Part shown: positions 17,625-26,231 of the stretch, piece after piece
Numbering within the stretch: the first letter of the stretch is position 1
How the letters are laid out: each line of letters begins with the position of its first letter
Assembly: GCF_032121415.1 (NCBI RefSeq)
Contig: NZ_CP135079.1
Coordinates: forward strand, 248,001 to 312,000
Length of the DNA: 64,000 nucleotides
Reading direction: 5' to 3'
Source of the DNA: Streptomyces parvus
GTDB taxonomy: Bacteria > Actinomycetota > Actinomycetes > Streptomycetales > Streptomycetaceae
The notes under the pieces: model-generated
The model's database searches: none
The model's input: the letters and a program-made list of their open reading frames with translations, nothing else
What the model was told of the DNA's origin: nothing
Translations under genes and position numbers: made by a program

Positions 17625-18815
17625 TCAGATTGTGGCCGCGGGGGCGCGGCGCAGGGCCAGCGCGGCGACGTCGTCGCGCCGGATGCCGCCGGAGAACTCC
17701 TCCAGGTCGTCATGGAGCGCGTCGAGCAGCTCGCGCGGGCCGTGCCCGGCCCAGGCCCCGACCCGCTCGTCCAGCGGGTAGAAGGCGCCCGCGGCGTCGC
17801 GGGCCTCGGTCACCCCGTCGGTGACGACGAGCAGCGTCGCGCCCCGCGGGAAGTCGAAGGACTCGGCCGCACGGGCCTCCCGGCTGAGTCCGGCGAGGCC
17901 GAGCGGCACGGAGGTCCGGTGGAGCGTGACGGCCGAGGTCCGGCCGTCGTGCAGCAGGCGCGGCGCCAGATGGCCGCAGTTCACGGCCTCCACCCGGCCA
18001 CTTTCGTCGAACCCGAGCACGAGCGCGGTCACGAAGCGTTCGACCTCGCCGGTCTGGGCGGAGAACTCGTTGTGCCGGACGACCGCGTCCTCCAGCGCCT
18101 GGACCACTCCGGTGAGCGTGGGTTCACGGACCGCCGCCTCACGGAACGCGGCGATGGCCGCGAATCCGACGCCGATGGCCGCGAGCCCCTTGCCCTGGAC
18201 GTCCCCGATGATCACCCGGGTCCCGTACGGGGACTCGACGACCTCGTAGATGTCTCCGCCGACGAAGCGGTCCTCCTCGATCGGCTCGTAGAGTCCGTAC
18301 GCGAAGACGTGGTCGGTCACGACGGGCAGCGGCCGCAGGATCTGGCGCTGCAGGGTGACGGCGGCGGAGCGCAGCCGCGCCATCTCGGTGGCGTGCCGGA
18401 TGCGCGCCGCGCAGGCGGCGACCCCGAGGGCGCAGGCCAGTACGGCGAAACCGATGCCGAAGACGAAGTCCCAGAAAGTGCCGTCCGCGCCGACCCGGAA
18501 GCCGACGACGACCGTGGTGATCCACACCGCCACCCAGATGGTCTGGCGGAGGCTGCAGTAGACGGAGGCCAGTGCCGGGACGACCACGAGCAGGGGCACG
18601 ACCCGCAGGTCGTTGCCCGTCCTGACGTCGAGGAAGACGACCAGCAGGGTCAGCAGGATCAGCCCGCCGACCAGCGCCCAGTTGCCGATACGGCCCTGGG
18701 ACACCGCCGCGATGCTCGCGTCAGGGCCCTGTACGGCACCGCCCCGGTGCCGTACAGGGCCATGCTTCTTCGGCGTCTGTGGCTTCTGTGCCATGTCCAG
18801 CAACCTCATGGGCAC
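17625..18815 (-). CDS. Membrane-anchored SpoIIE-type PP2C protein phosphatase
   Basis: 396 residues. The N-terminus has a cluster of hydrophobic segments (about residues 40-145, e.g. WALVGGLILLTLLVVFLDV), then a cytoplasmic PP2C domain with metal-binding aspartates in VGGDIYEV, IIGDVQGKG, VTDGVTEARD and RRDDVAAL. Such phosphatases usually dephosphorylate STAS anti-anti-sigma factors and so release sigma factors. No STAS or anti-sigma gene lies beside it, but two SigB-type sigma genes are in this window. GTG 18815 has a GGGAGGA site; ATG 18809 and 18794 are alternatives. The open frame running to 19694 is an artefact. Confidence 0.88.
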   Translation of the reverse strand: MPMRLLDMAQKPQTPKKHGPVRHRGGAVQGPDASIAAVSQGRIGNWALVGGLILLTLLVVFLDVRTGNDLRVVPLLVVVPALASVYCSLRQTIWVAVWITTVVVGFRVGADGTFWDFVFGIGFAVLACALGVAACAARIRHATEMARLRSAAVTLQRQILRPLPVVTDHVFAYGLYEPIEEDRFVGGDIYEVVESPYGTRVIIGDVQGKGLAAIGVGFAAIAAFREAAVREPTLTGVVQALEDAVVRHNEFSAQTGEVERFVTALVLGFDESGRVEAVNCGHLAPRLLHDGRTSAVTLHRTSVPLGLAGLSREARAAESFDFPRGATLLVVTDGVTEARDAAGAFYPLDERVGAWAGHGPRELLDALHDDLEEFSGGIRRDDVAALALRRAPAATI

Positions 18816-18981
18816 GGCCTGTCCTCCCGCTGGTGCCTCGGCGCCGCCCGCAGTTTCGGCCGGTCCCTTCCAGTTGACCCGGAAGCGGACCCGCGCACAG
18901 GAGGCCTTGGGACCCCGAGGGGGTGCCGAAGGTCCCGTCCGGGACTTCCGGCCCGGGACCTCGGCCCCGGGCCGGGGGGCC

Positions 18982-19725
18982 TCAGGTCCCGCGCGCCGGG
19001 GGCAACGTGGCGGGGACGAGGGCGGAGAGGAATTCCGTACGCCGTCGGAGCCGGAAGCCGAGGGACTCGTAGAGCCGGATGGCGCCGGTGTTGGAGGCGG
19101 AGGCGTGCAGGAACGGGGTCTCGCCGCGCTCCCGGATCCCGTGTGCGACCGCCAGGACCAGCCGGCTCGCCAGCCCCTGCCCCCGAACGGCCTCGTCCGT
19201 GCAGACGCCGCTGATCTCGGTCCAGCCGGGCGGGTGCAGCCGCTCCCCCGCCATCGCCACCAGAGCGCCGCCCCGCCGGATACCCAGGTACGTGCCCAGC
19301 TCGACCGTGCGCGGCAGGAAGGGGCCGGGGCGGGTGCGCGCCACCAGATCCAGCATGTCCGGCACGTCCCGCGGGCCGAGCCGGACCGCCTCCGGTTCGG
19401 GCGCGGCGTCCACCGCCGCGTCGACCAGTTGGACGCCGCCGGCCCGGAAGACGATCTCCCAGTCGGGCGGTGGCGGCGCCTGGAACGCGGCCAGGGCGAC
19501 GGAGCCGCCCGGCCCGGCGAGCGCCGCGAGATCGGCCCAGTCCTGGGCGTCCGGGGCGTCGGGAAGCGCGATCCAGGGGGTGACGTCGACGGGATAGCGC
19601 AGGACCCGCCCACGGCTCTCGGCGAAGTGGGCGTGCGGGCCGGTGAGGGAGGACCGGGCGGGGGCGTCCAGCGGGTGGAGCCGGGAAAGGGCATCGGTCC
19701 GGGGCCGGGTGCCGTTCTGGGTCAT
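18982..19725 (-). CDS. GNAT family N-acetyltransferase
   Basis: 247 residues. The acetyl-CoA-binding motif A is clear near residues 180-197 (VCTDEAVRGQGLASRLV), followed by LHASASNTGAIRLYESLGF (motif B) and RRRTEFLS. The N-terminal half is a degenerate GNAT-like region of the FR47 type. The acceptor is unknown. ATG 19725 has GAGGAG at ideal spacing. It is on the same strand as the phosphatase but 166 bases separate them, so co-transcription is uncertain. Confidence 0.85.
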   Translation of the reverse strand: MTQNGTRPRTDALSRLHPLDAPARSSLTGPHAHFAESRGRVLRYPVDVTPWIALPDAPDAQDWADLAALAGPGGSVALAAFQAPPPPDWEIVFRAGGVQLVDAAVDAAPEPEAVRLGPRDVPDMLDLVARTRPGPFLPRTVELGTYLGIRRGGALVAMAGERLHPPGWTEISGVCTDEAVRGQGLASRLVLAVAHGIRERGETPFLHASASNTGAIRLYESLGFRLRRRTEFLSALVPATLPPARGT

Positions 19726-19995
19726 GGTCTCCTCGGTCTCGTTCCGTACAACGCGCGGTTTCCTCGGCCACGGGTGCCCGGCCTCCTGAGCTGCGCACCC
19801 GCCGGAGGAAAGCCCAGGGGACGCGGCGGGTATTCCGCCAGGCGAATCTGTTCACGGCCCCGCAATCATCGGGAGGCGTGAGGAGGCGTCTCGGCGCGTG
19901 CCCGCACCCGGACGAGCGGCGAAAACGACTCATCCCTAGGCCAATACGTGCCGGTGCGGTCCCAACGGCCGCCCGCCTGTGGCACTCTGGTGGCG
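19726..19995. other. Divergent intergenic region, possible small RNA
   Basis: Between the GNAT start (minus) and the strong hairpin at 19996 I find no ORF with a ribosome site. Because that hairpin is oriented to stop plus-strand transcripts and no plus-strand gene precedes it, the stretch may encode a small RNA or the terminated leader of the sigma gene. Confidence 0.4.
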
Positions 19996-20039
19996 ACCGC
20001 CCCACCGGGCTCCCCCGTACCGGTGGGGCGGTTCTTCGT
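19996..20039 (+). terminator. Strong rho-independent terminator without an upstream gene
   Basis: ACCGCCCCACCGG (19996-20008) and CCGGTGGGGCGGT (20020-20032) form a perfect 13-bp stem with an 11-base loop, followed by TTCTTCGT. The T-rich side faces the plus strand. The nearest upstream coding gene is on the opposite strand. Confidence 0.75.
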
Positions 20040-20265
20040 ACCTCCACGCTCACGCCCCTCACGTGCGGTCCGCAACGGGCGCCCGCCACTCGCGCCTCTC
20101 GGGCGGCCGGGCGTGACGGTTCCTCAGGGCCGAACCAAGCGCGTTTCCGGCCAACTCGATCCGTGTGGCCAGATCAACTCCCCGCGCGACGCATGAGAGC
20201 CGCACGGCCGGGAAGGCGAACAGGCCTCAGGGCTACGAACCAGGAACCAGGGAGCGTGAAGCCAC

Positions 20266-21138
20266 ATGACCGTGCAGACCGCGCAGACCGTCGGTGCGGA
20301 GCGGACGGGCACCACCGAAGAGCTTCCGTGGATCGAGGATGCCGGGAAGATCGCCCCGCTGGACGCGCGTCGGCTCTCGCGTCTCTTCTTCGACCGCCTC
20401 CAGGTCCTGGAGGAGGGCACGCACGAGTACCAGTACGCGCGCAACACCCTCATCGAGATGAACCTGTCCCTCGTCCGCTTCGCCGCCAACCGCTTCCGCA
20501 ACCGGGGCAGCGGCGACATGGAGGACATCGTCCAGGTCGGCACCATCGGACTGATCAAGGCGATCGACCGCTTCGACCTCTCCCGGGAGGTCGAGTTCAC
20601 GTCGTTCGCCGTGCCGTACATCGTCGGGGAGATCAAGCGGTTCTTCCGTGACACGAGCTGGGCCGTGCACGTGCCGCGGCGCCTGCAGGAGCTGCGGGTC
20701 GAACTCGCCAAGGCGAAGGAGTCCCTGGCCGGCGTCCTCGACCGGGACCCCACGGTGAAGGAGCTGGCGGAGTACCTGGGGATCGAGGAGTCCGAGGTCA
20801 CGGAGGGGATCGTCGCCTCCAACGGCTATACGGCGGGCTCCCTGGACATGCCGACCGATACCGCGGAGGCCGCGCCCGGCCAGACCGCCGGACGGACCTT
20901 CGCCGATGTGCTGGGCGATCCGGACCCCGCCATGGAGACCGTGGAGAACCTCCACGCCCTCGCTCCCCTGCTGGACGAGCTGGACGAGCGGGAGCGCCGG
21001 ATCATCGACATGCGCTTCGGCCAGGAGATGACCCAGGCGCAGATCGGCGCGGAGCTCGGGATATCGCAGATGCACGTCTCCCGGCTGCTGAGCCGGATGC
21101 TGGGCAAGCTGCGGAGCGGGATGCTCGCCGAGGAGTGA
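20266..21138 (+). CDS. SigB/SigF/SigG-type stress sigma factor (second copy)
   Basis: 290 residues with the same block order as the sigma factor at 6453-7331. Region 2 (YQYARNTLIEMNLSLVRFAA, VQVGTIGLIKAIDRFDL) and region 4 (EMTQAQIGAELGISQMHVS) are almost identical; the N-terminal 20 residues and the linker between regions 3 and 4 (TDTAEAAPGQTAGRT) differ. The two probably read overlapping promoter sets, as SigB-group factors do in Streptomyces. ATG 20266 follows a GGGAG site. The gene is a single unit closed by a very long hairpin. Confidence 0.9.
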   Translation: MTVQTAQTVGAERTGTTEELPWIEDAGKIAPLDARRLSRLFFDRLQVLEEGTHEYQYARNTLIEMNLSLVRFAANRFRNRGSGDMEDIVQVGTIGLIKAIDRFDLSREVEFTSFAVPYIVGEIKRFFRDTSWAVHVPRRLQELRVELAKAKESLAGVLDRDPTVKELAEYLGIEESEVTEGIVASNGYTAGSLDMPTDTAEAAPGQTAGRTFADVLGDPDPAMETVENLHALAPLLDELDERERRIIDMRFGQEMTQAQIGAELGISQMHVSRLLSRMLGKLRSGMLAEE

Positions 21139-21163
21139 CCCCCGCGGGGCGAACAGGCGGCAG

Positions 21164-21215
21164 GAGGGGTGTTGCGGTTCTGACTGATGGATCAGTCAGA
21201 ACCGCAACACCCCTC
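21164..21215 (+). terminator. 25-bp perfect inverted repeat after the sigma gene
   Basis: Two 25-base arms (21164-21188 and 21191-21215) are perfectly complementary with only GG between them, followed by TTCTT. It starts 26 bases after the sigma stop and would act as a bidirectional terminator. Its length, perfection and tight loop exceed normal Streptomyces terminators, and a truncated pseudogene begins right after it. Confidence 0.8.
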
Positions 21216-21219
21216 TTCT

Positions 21220-22165
21220 TGCAAGCGATACAACCCGCCCTACCTCATCCCCCTGGTCGAGGTCGTCGGCGGTGAACGGACGGACTCCGCCGCGGTGGAA
21301 TGGGCCTCGCGCTTCTACGAGGTCGCGGGCAAGTCCGTGATCACCATGGACCGCGAGGTGCCCGGCTTCATAGCCAACCGGCTCCAGGAGGCCCTGTGGC
21401 GCGAAGCGCTGCACATGGTCGCCAACGGAGAGGCGACGGTGGCGGTGATCGACGCGTCGATCACCGAGGGACCGGGGCTCGCTGGGCCGTGATGGGGCCG
21501 ATGCTCACGTTCGCGCTCGCGGGCGGCGAGGGCGGGATGGCCCACATGCTCGACCACTTCGGCCCGTCGCTGAAGTCACCCTGGACCCGGCTCGAAGCAC
21601 CCGAGCTGGACCGGGCCCTCTACGAGGCGGTGGTGGCCGGCTGCGACGAGGCCGCGGACGGCCGGAGCATCGCGGACCTGGTCGCCGAACGCGACCGGGG
21701 CGTCATCGACCTCCTGCGGGCGACAGGCCGCCTGCCCCGTACCGCCGGGGAGCCGACAGCCCACGCACGAGGAAACGGACGTGGCCGAGGACGTCGACAC
21801 GTCGCTCCCGCTGTTCCACCGGACCGTCCGGCCGGAGTGGATCGACTACAACGGCCGTATGAGCGAGGCGTTCTACGTCCTGGTCTTCGGGTACGCCACC
21901 TCGCCGTCCGACCCGGCTGTTGGGCGTGGACGCGAAGAAGGCGCGCTTCTGCCACGAGCTGTACGTGGTCGGCGCCCCCGACGACGTACCGGAGCCGGAG
22001 GCCGTCCCGGTGGCGACGACCGAACTGCCGGCGCTCCATGTGGGCCAACGGGCGGGCCGCACCGCCACGTTCCCGAACTCCGTACGGGAGCGGCTGGCCT
22101 CGCTCGTCGAGCCCGCGCCCGCGTGGGCGGGCCGTTCGATCGCCGAGGTCCCGGCCGTCCGCTGA
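21220..22165 (+). pseudogene. Remnant of L-carnitine dehydrogenase plus associated thioesterase
   Basis: The first part reads NPPYLIPLVEVVGGE...REVPGFIANRLQEALWREA, the middle of a 3-hydroxyacyl-CoA-dehydrogenase-type enzyme of the carnitine dehydrogenase group. Its N-terminal Rossmann domain is missing. The frame breaks near 21480 (GPGL then RWAVMGPML in the next frame), consistent with loss of one base. From GTG 21781 a hot-dog thioesterase begins (LFHRTVRPEWIDYNG), but it is broken near 21905 and resumes in another frame at VDAKKARFCHELYVV, with about 60 residues lost. So one gene has lost its 5' half and the other its middle. The assignment to carnitine catabolism rests on remembered family resemblance. 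Confidence 0.72.
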
Positions 22166-22173
22166 ACGCGCCT

Positions 22174-22205
22174 GCCATGCCCCCACCCCACGGCTGGGGC
22201 ATGGC
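22174..22205. terminator. Hairpin between the carnitine remnant and metY
   Basis: GCCATGCCCC and GGGGCATGGC form a 10-bp stem with a 12-base loop, extended by a further GCGC/GCGC pair after a small internal loop. It probably ended the old thioesterase transcript and still insulates metY. Confidence 0.55.
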
Positions 22206-22341
22206 GTGCGCGTTGCCGCCGTATTGCGGTCCATGACGGGCCGTTGCGGGTTCGTGGCCAGGAGGGCGACACGCTTCCGAGGGTGCCGAGCGCGTCCTAC
22301 GGTCCGTATTCAGCCCGTCACCGCCCCGTGCGAGGAACCAC

Positions 22342-23703
22342 ATGAGCCAGCCCCTCGACTCCGCCACCGCAGGCCACGCCCCCGAGGACCAGGACCGGCA
22401 GGACCCCGGCGCCGCCTGGTCGTTCGAGACCAAGCAGATCCACTCCGGCGCAGCGCCGGATCCGGCGACCGGCGCCCGCGCGGTGCCGATCTACCAGTCG
22501 ACGTCCTTCGTCTTCCGCGATACGCAGCACGCGGCCGACGTGTTCTCGCTGGCCGAGCCGGGCAACATCTACACCCGCATCCACAACCCCACCCAGGACG
22601 TCCTGGAGCAGCGTGTCGCCGCGCTGGAGGGCGGGATCGCCGCCGTGGCGCTGGCCTCGGGGCAGGCCGCCGAGACGCTGGCGATCCTGACGCTCGCCGG
22701 GGCCGGGGACCACGTCGTGTCCTCACCGTCGCTGTACGGCGGCACGTACAACCTCTTCCGCCACACGCTTCCCCGCTTCGGCGTCGAGGTGACGTTCGTC
22801 GAGGACCCGGAGGACCTGGCGGCGTGGCAGGCGGCGGTCCGGCCGAACACGAAGGCGTTCTTCGCCGAGACACTCGGCAATCCACGCGGCGACGTGCTGG
22901 ACGTCCGGGCCGTCGCGGACACCGCGCACGAGGCCGGGGTGCCGCTCATCGTCGACAACACCGTGCCCACGCCGTATCTGCTCCGGCCTATCGAGCACGG
23001 CGCGGACATCGTGGTCCACTCGGCGACCAAGTTCCTCGGCGGGCACGGCACGACGATCGGCGGCGTGGTCGTGGACGCCGGTACGTTCGACTTCGGGGCG
23101 CACGCCGAGCGTTTCCCCGAGTTCCACGAGCCGGACCCCAGCTATCACGGGCTGCGTTACTGGCCGGACCTCGGCCCGAGCGCGTTCGCGGTGAAGCTCC
23201 GGGTGCAACTGCTGCGCGACCTGGGGCCCGCGCTCTCGCCGCACTCGGCCTTCCTGCTGCTCCAGGGCATCGAGACGCTGAGCCTGCGGCTGGAGCGGCA
23301 CACCTCCAACGCGCTGGAGCTCGCCCGCTGGCTGGAGCGGCGCGACGAGGTGGCGGCCGTGCACTACGCGGGTCTGGAGTCGAACCGCTGGTACGAGGCC
23401 GGGCAGCGGTATCTGCCGCGCGGGGCCGGGGCCGTGCTGGCCTTCGAGCTGAAGGGCGGGGCCGAAGCGGGCCGGCAGTTCGTGGACGCGGTCGGACTCT
23501 TCAGCCACCTCGCCAACATCGGGGACGTACGCAGCCTGATCATCCACCCGGCCTCCACCACGCACAGCCAGCTCACCGAGGAGCAGCTGGTCGCCACCGG
23601 CGCCACGCCCGGCCTCGTACGGCTGTCGGTGGGGCTGGAGAACGTGGACGACCTCAAGGCCGACCTGGAGGCGGGTTTCCGGGCGGCGAAGGCGGCGTCC
23701 TGA
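22342..23703 (+). CDS. metY: O-acetylhomoserine sulfhydrylase (aminocarboxypropyltransferase)
   Basis: PLP enzyme of the Cys/Met metabolism family that makes homocysteine (or methionine) from O-acetylhomoserine and sulfide (or methanethiol). 453 residues. The PLP lysine is Lys230 in SATKFLGGHGT, the PLP phosphate site is LASGQAAETLA, and SSPSLYGGTYNL, VDNTVPTPYLL and the C-terminal SVGLENVDDLKADL are characteristic. The long gap between the N-terminal IYQST motif and the lysine favours MetY over MetB or MetZ. ATG 22342 is preceded by CGAGGAACC. It is followed after 20 bases by metX, which supplies its substrate. Confidence 0.93.
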   Translation: MSQPLDSATAGHAPEDQDRQDPGAAWSFETKQIHSGAAPDPATGARAVPIYQSTSFVFRDTQHAADVFSLAEPGNIYTRIHNPTQDVLEQRVAALEGGIAAVALASGQAAETLAILTLAGAGDHVVSSPSLYGGTYNLFRHTLPRFGVEVTFVEDPEDLAAWQAAVRPNTKAFFAETLGNPRGDVLDVRAVADTAHEAGVPLIVDNTVPTPYLLRPIEHGADIVVHSATKFLGGHGTTIGGVVVDAGTFDFGAHAERFPEFHEPDPSYHGLRYWPDLGPSAFAVKLRVQLLRDLGPALSPHSAFLLLQGIETLSLRLERHTSNALELARWLERRDEVAAVHYAGLESNRWYEAGQRYLPRGAGAVLAFELKGGAEAGRQFVDAVGLFSHLANIGDVRSLIIHPASTTHSQLTEEQLVATGATPGLVRLSVGLENVDDLKADLEAGFRAAKAAS

Positions 23704-23723
23704 ACCGGAAGGACCCGTACCGC

Positions 23724-24926
23724 GTGCCCCCTCTCCCGTCGGCCTCCGGCGGCCGACGGGAGGGGGATCCGCCCGGTCGTCGCCGCTGGGCGGCGATCGA
23801 GGACCCGCTGCCCCTGGAATCCGGAACCGGGCTGCCGGGGGTGCGCCTGGCGTACGAGACCTGGGGGCAGCGGGCGGCGGACGGGTCCAACGCCGTGCTG
23901 GTGCTGCACGCGCTGACGGGCGACAGCCATGTGGCCGGTCCCGCCGGTCCGGGGCATCCGACGCCCGGCTGGTGGGACGCGCTCGTCGGTCCGGGCCGGG
24001 CGCTCGACACCGACCGCTGGTTCGTCGTCGCACCCAACGTCCTCGGCGGCTGCCGGGGCAGCACCGGCCCGTCCTCCCCCGGGCCCGACGGCAGACCCTG
24101 GGGGTCCCGGTTCCCGTATCTGAGCGTGCGGGACCAGGTGACGGCGGAGGCGGCCCTCGCCGATGTGCTGGGCATCGACCGGTGGGCGGCCGTCATCGGC
24201 GGGTCGATGGGCGGCATGCGGGCCCTGGAATGGGCGGTGAGCAGGCCCGAGCGCACCGGTTCGCTGCTCGTGCTCGCCGCCCCTGCGGCTGCCTCCGCCG
24301 ACCAGATCGCCTGGGGTTCGGTGCAGCTCGGCGCGATCCGCTCCGACCCGGGGTGGCGGGGCGGCGACTACCACCGGGCGCCCCCGGGCGAAGGACCGCA
24401 CCGGGGCCTCGGGCAGGCGCGCCGCATCGCCCACATCACGTACCGGAGCGCACCCGAGCTGGACTCCCGTTTCGGCGGTGAGGCGCAGCCCGGGGAGGAG
24501 CCCGCCCACGGCGGCCGCTACCGGGTGGAGTCCTATCTCGACCACCACGCGGGCAAGCTGGTGCGCCGGTTCGACGCCGGAAGCTATGTGACGCTCACCG
24601 AGGCGATGAACGGCCACGACGTCGGCCGGGGCCGGGGCGGGATCGCCCGCGCCCTGAGCCGCGCGGAGCTGCCCGCCCTGGTCGCGGGCGTCGACTCGGA
24701 CCGGCTGTACCCCCTGGGCCAGCAGGAACGTCTTGCCGCCCTGCTGCCCGGGGCGGACGCCGCGCACACCATCGCCTCGCCGCGCGGGCACGACGGCTTC
24801 CTCATCGAGACGGACCAGGTGGGCGCGCTCGTACGGGAGTTGCTCGCGCGGGCACCGCTGCCACGGCCGGGCGCCGCCCCCGCCCCCGCCCCTTCTCCGT
24901 CTTCCCCCTCTCCCTACGTCACCTGA
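23724..24926 (+). CDS. metX: Homoserine O-acetyltransferase
   Basis: Alpha/beta-hydrolase-fold enzyme that acetylates homoserine with acetyl-CoA. 400 residues. Nucleophile Ser161 is in GGSMGGMRALEWA; the acid is in VAGVDSDRLYP and the base in SPRGHDGFL. N-terminal GVRLAYETWG and HALTGDSHVAG are MetX signatures. The frame has no stop far upstream (open from 21300), so the start must be inferred: GTG 23724 lies just after the metY stop with GGAAGGA 11 bases upstream; CTG 23700, overlapping the metY stop, is an alternative. The C-terminus is a Pro/Ala-rich tail. Confidence 0.9.
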   Translation: MPPLPSASGGRREGDPPGRRRWAAIEDPLPLESGTGLPGVRLAYETWGQRAADGSNAVLVLHALTGDSHVAGPAGPGHPTPGWWDALVGPGRALDTDRWFVVAPNVLGGCRGSTGPSSPGPDGRPWGSRFPYLSVRDQVTAEAALADVLGIDRWAAVIGGSMGGMRALEWAVSRPERTGSLLVLAAPAAASADQIAWGSVQLGAIRSDPGWRGGDYHRAPPGEGPHRGLGQARRIAHITYRSAPELDSRFGGEAQPGEEPAHGGRYRVESYLDHHAGKLVRRFDAGSYVTLTEAMNGHDVGRGRGGIARALSRAELPALVAGVDSDRLYPLGQQERLAALLPGADAAHTIASPRGHDGFLIETDQVGALVRELLARAPLPRPGAAPAPAPSPSSPSPYVT

Positions 24927-24942
24927 CCCGCGAGGAGCAGCC

Positions 24943-26196
24943 ATGAGCCCGGTTCCGACCGAGGACGCCTACGACCGGATACGGATGCGGCAGTGGTCGC
25001 GCGGCCGAGCACGTTCCTCCGGGATCGACCGCCGCGATCTGCTGAAACTCGTCGCGGCGGCATCCGCGGCCGTGCCGCTGGCCTCCGTCGCCGCACCGGC
25101 CCGCGCGGCCGACGGGCTGCCCGGCGTGGTCAAGCCGCTGCCTCCGGAGCTGTTCACGCTGCGCGGCACCAACGCCGAGACGAACTTCGCCGCCCTGCGC
25201 GACACCGGGCTGCTCACCCCCGCCGACCGGTTCTTCGTCCGCAACCACACCGCCACCCCGCGCATCGACCGGGCCGACTGGAAACTGACGGTGTGGGGGG
25301 ACGGGCTGTGTGGCGGCCCGGTGGACTTCACCTTCGCGGATCTGCTGGCCCTGCCGCAGGTGACCCGTACCGCGTTCGTGGAGTGCGCGGGCAACGGCCG
25401 CAGTTACTTCACCTCGCAGCAGGGCCAGGCGGTCAGCGGCACCGCGTGGACGCTCGGGGCGATCGGAACGGCTCGCTGGCGCGGGGTGCGGCTGGCGGAC
25501 GTCCTGAGCCGGGCCGGAATCGGGCGGCACGCGGTGGACGTGCTGCCGCGCGGCCTGGACGCCGAGGCCGTCACCGACGGGGTGAACCTGGGCCGGGTGC
25601 GCCGCCCGCTGCCGGTGGCCAAGGCGCTGGACGACGTCCTGCTCGCGTACGAGATGAACGGCGAGCCGCTGCCGCCCGACCACGGCCATCCGGTCCGGCT
25701 GATCGTGCCGTCGTGGGTGGGCATCGCCAACATCAAATGGGTCGGCGACATCGAGGTGAGCGCGGAGCCGCTGCTCACCCCGTGGAACACGGGCCTCTAC
25801 CGGCTGTTCGGCCCCGGGCATCCGCCGGAGGGCAGCCCGCCGCTGACCCGGCAGTCACTGAAGAGCGCGTTCGAGCTGGCGCCCGGGGCCTCGTTCCCCG
25901 CCCACCGGCGTGCGGTGCTGACCGGTCGTTCCTGGTCGGGCGGAGCGCCCGTACGGGCGGTGGAGGTCAGCACCGACGGGGGAACGCGCTGGCGGGCGGC
26001 CCGGCTGCGGGACGAGCCGCGGGCCGGGAGCTGGGTGCGGTGGACGGCCGACTGGGTGCCGAGGGAGCGGGGCCCAGCCGTGCTGCTGGCGAGGGCGACG
26101 GACCGTGCGGGGCGTACGCAGCCGGTGGTCACCGCGCACAACACCCAGGGCTATCTGTTCGACGCGGTGGTGCGGCACCCGGTGGCGGTGAGCTGA
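24943..26196 (+). CDS. Tat-exported sulfite-oxidase-family molybdoenzyme
   Basis: 417 residues with a twin-arginine signal (DRRDLLKLVAAASAAVPLA, about residues 28-46) ending in AAPARA, so it is exported folded with its molybdenum cofactor. The Mo-ligating cysteine is Cys148 in VECAGNGRSYF. SWVGIANIKWVGDIEVS and the C-terminal beta domain (VEVSTDGGTRWR) are those of sulfite oxidase dimerization folds. ATG 24943 has a GAGGAG site 16 bases after metX, so the three genes look like one operon. Oxidation of sulfite would fit a sulfur-amino-acid operon, but no heme domain is present, so the electron acceptor is unknown. Confidence 0.88.
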   Translation: MSPVPTEDAYDRIRMRQWSRGRARSSGIDRRDLLKLVAAASAAVPLASVAAPARAADGLPGVVKPLPPELFTLRGTNAETNFAALRDTGLLTPADRFFVRNHTATPRIDRADWKLTVWGDGLCGGPVDFTFADLLALPQVTRTAFVECAGNGRSYFTSQQGQAVSGTAWTLGAIGTARWRGVRLADVLSRAGIGRHAVDVLPRGLDAEAVTDGVNLGRVRRPLPVAKALDDVLLAYEMNGEPLPPDHGHPVRLIVPSWVGIANIKWVGDIEVSAEPLLTPWNTGLYRLFGPGHPPEGSPPLTRQSLKSAFELAPGASFPAHRRAVLTGRSWSGGAPVRAVEVSTDGGTRWRAARLRDEPRAGSWVRWTADWVPRERGPAVLLARATDRAGRTQPVVTAHNTQGYLFDAVVRHPVAVS

Positions 26197-26231
26197 GCCC
26201 CGGCGCCCCTCGGTGGCGGGCCGGGCTCCCC

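Noticed and set aside
19930..20039. 6C-type small RNA at the orphan terminator
   Set aside because: The loop has five cytosines and I could not find the second hairpin with a C6 loop; the general idea of an unidentified RNA is kept, the family name is not.
22206..22341. Possible SAM riboswitch (SAM-IV type) upstream of metY
   Set aside because: I looked for the conserved GGUCA, GCCA and closing blocks in order and could not find them; only an ordinary hairpin is visible.
21300..23723. Open frame running from the carnitine remnant through metY to metX, as if one 1208-residue fusion protein
   Set aside because: Inside metY it is out of frame with the real enzyme; only the last 400 codons (metX) and a short middle segment (dehydrogenase fragment) are coding.
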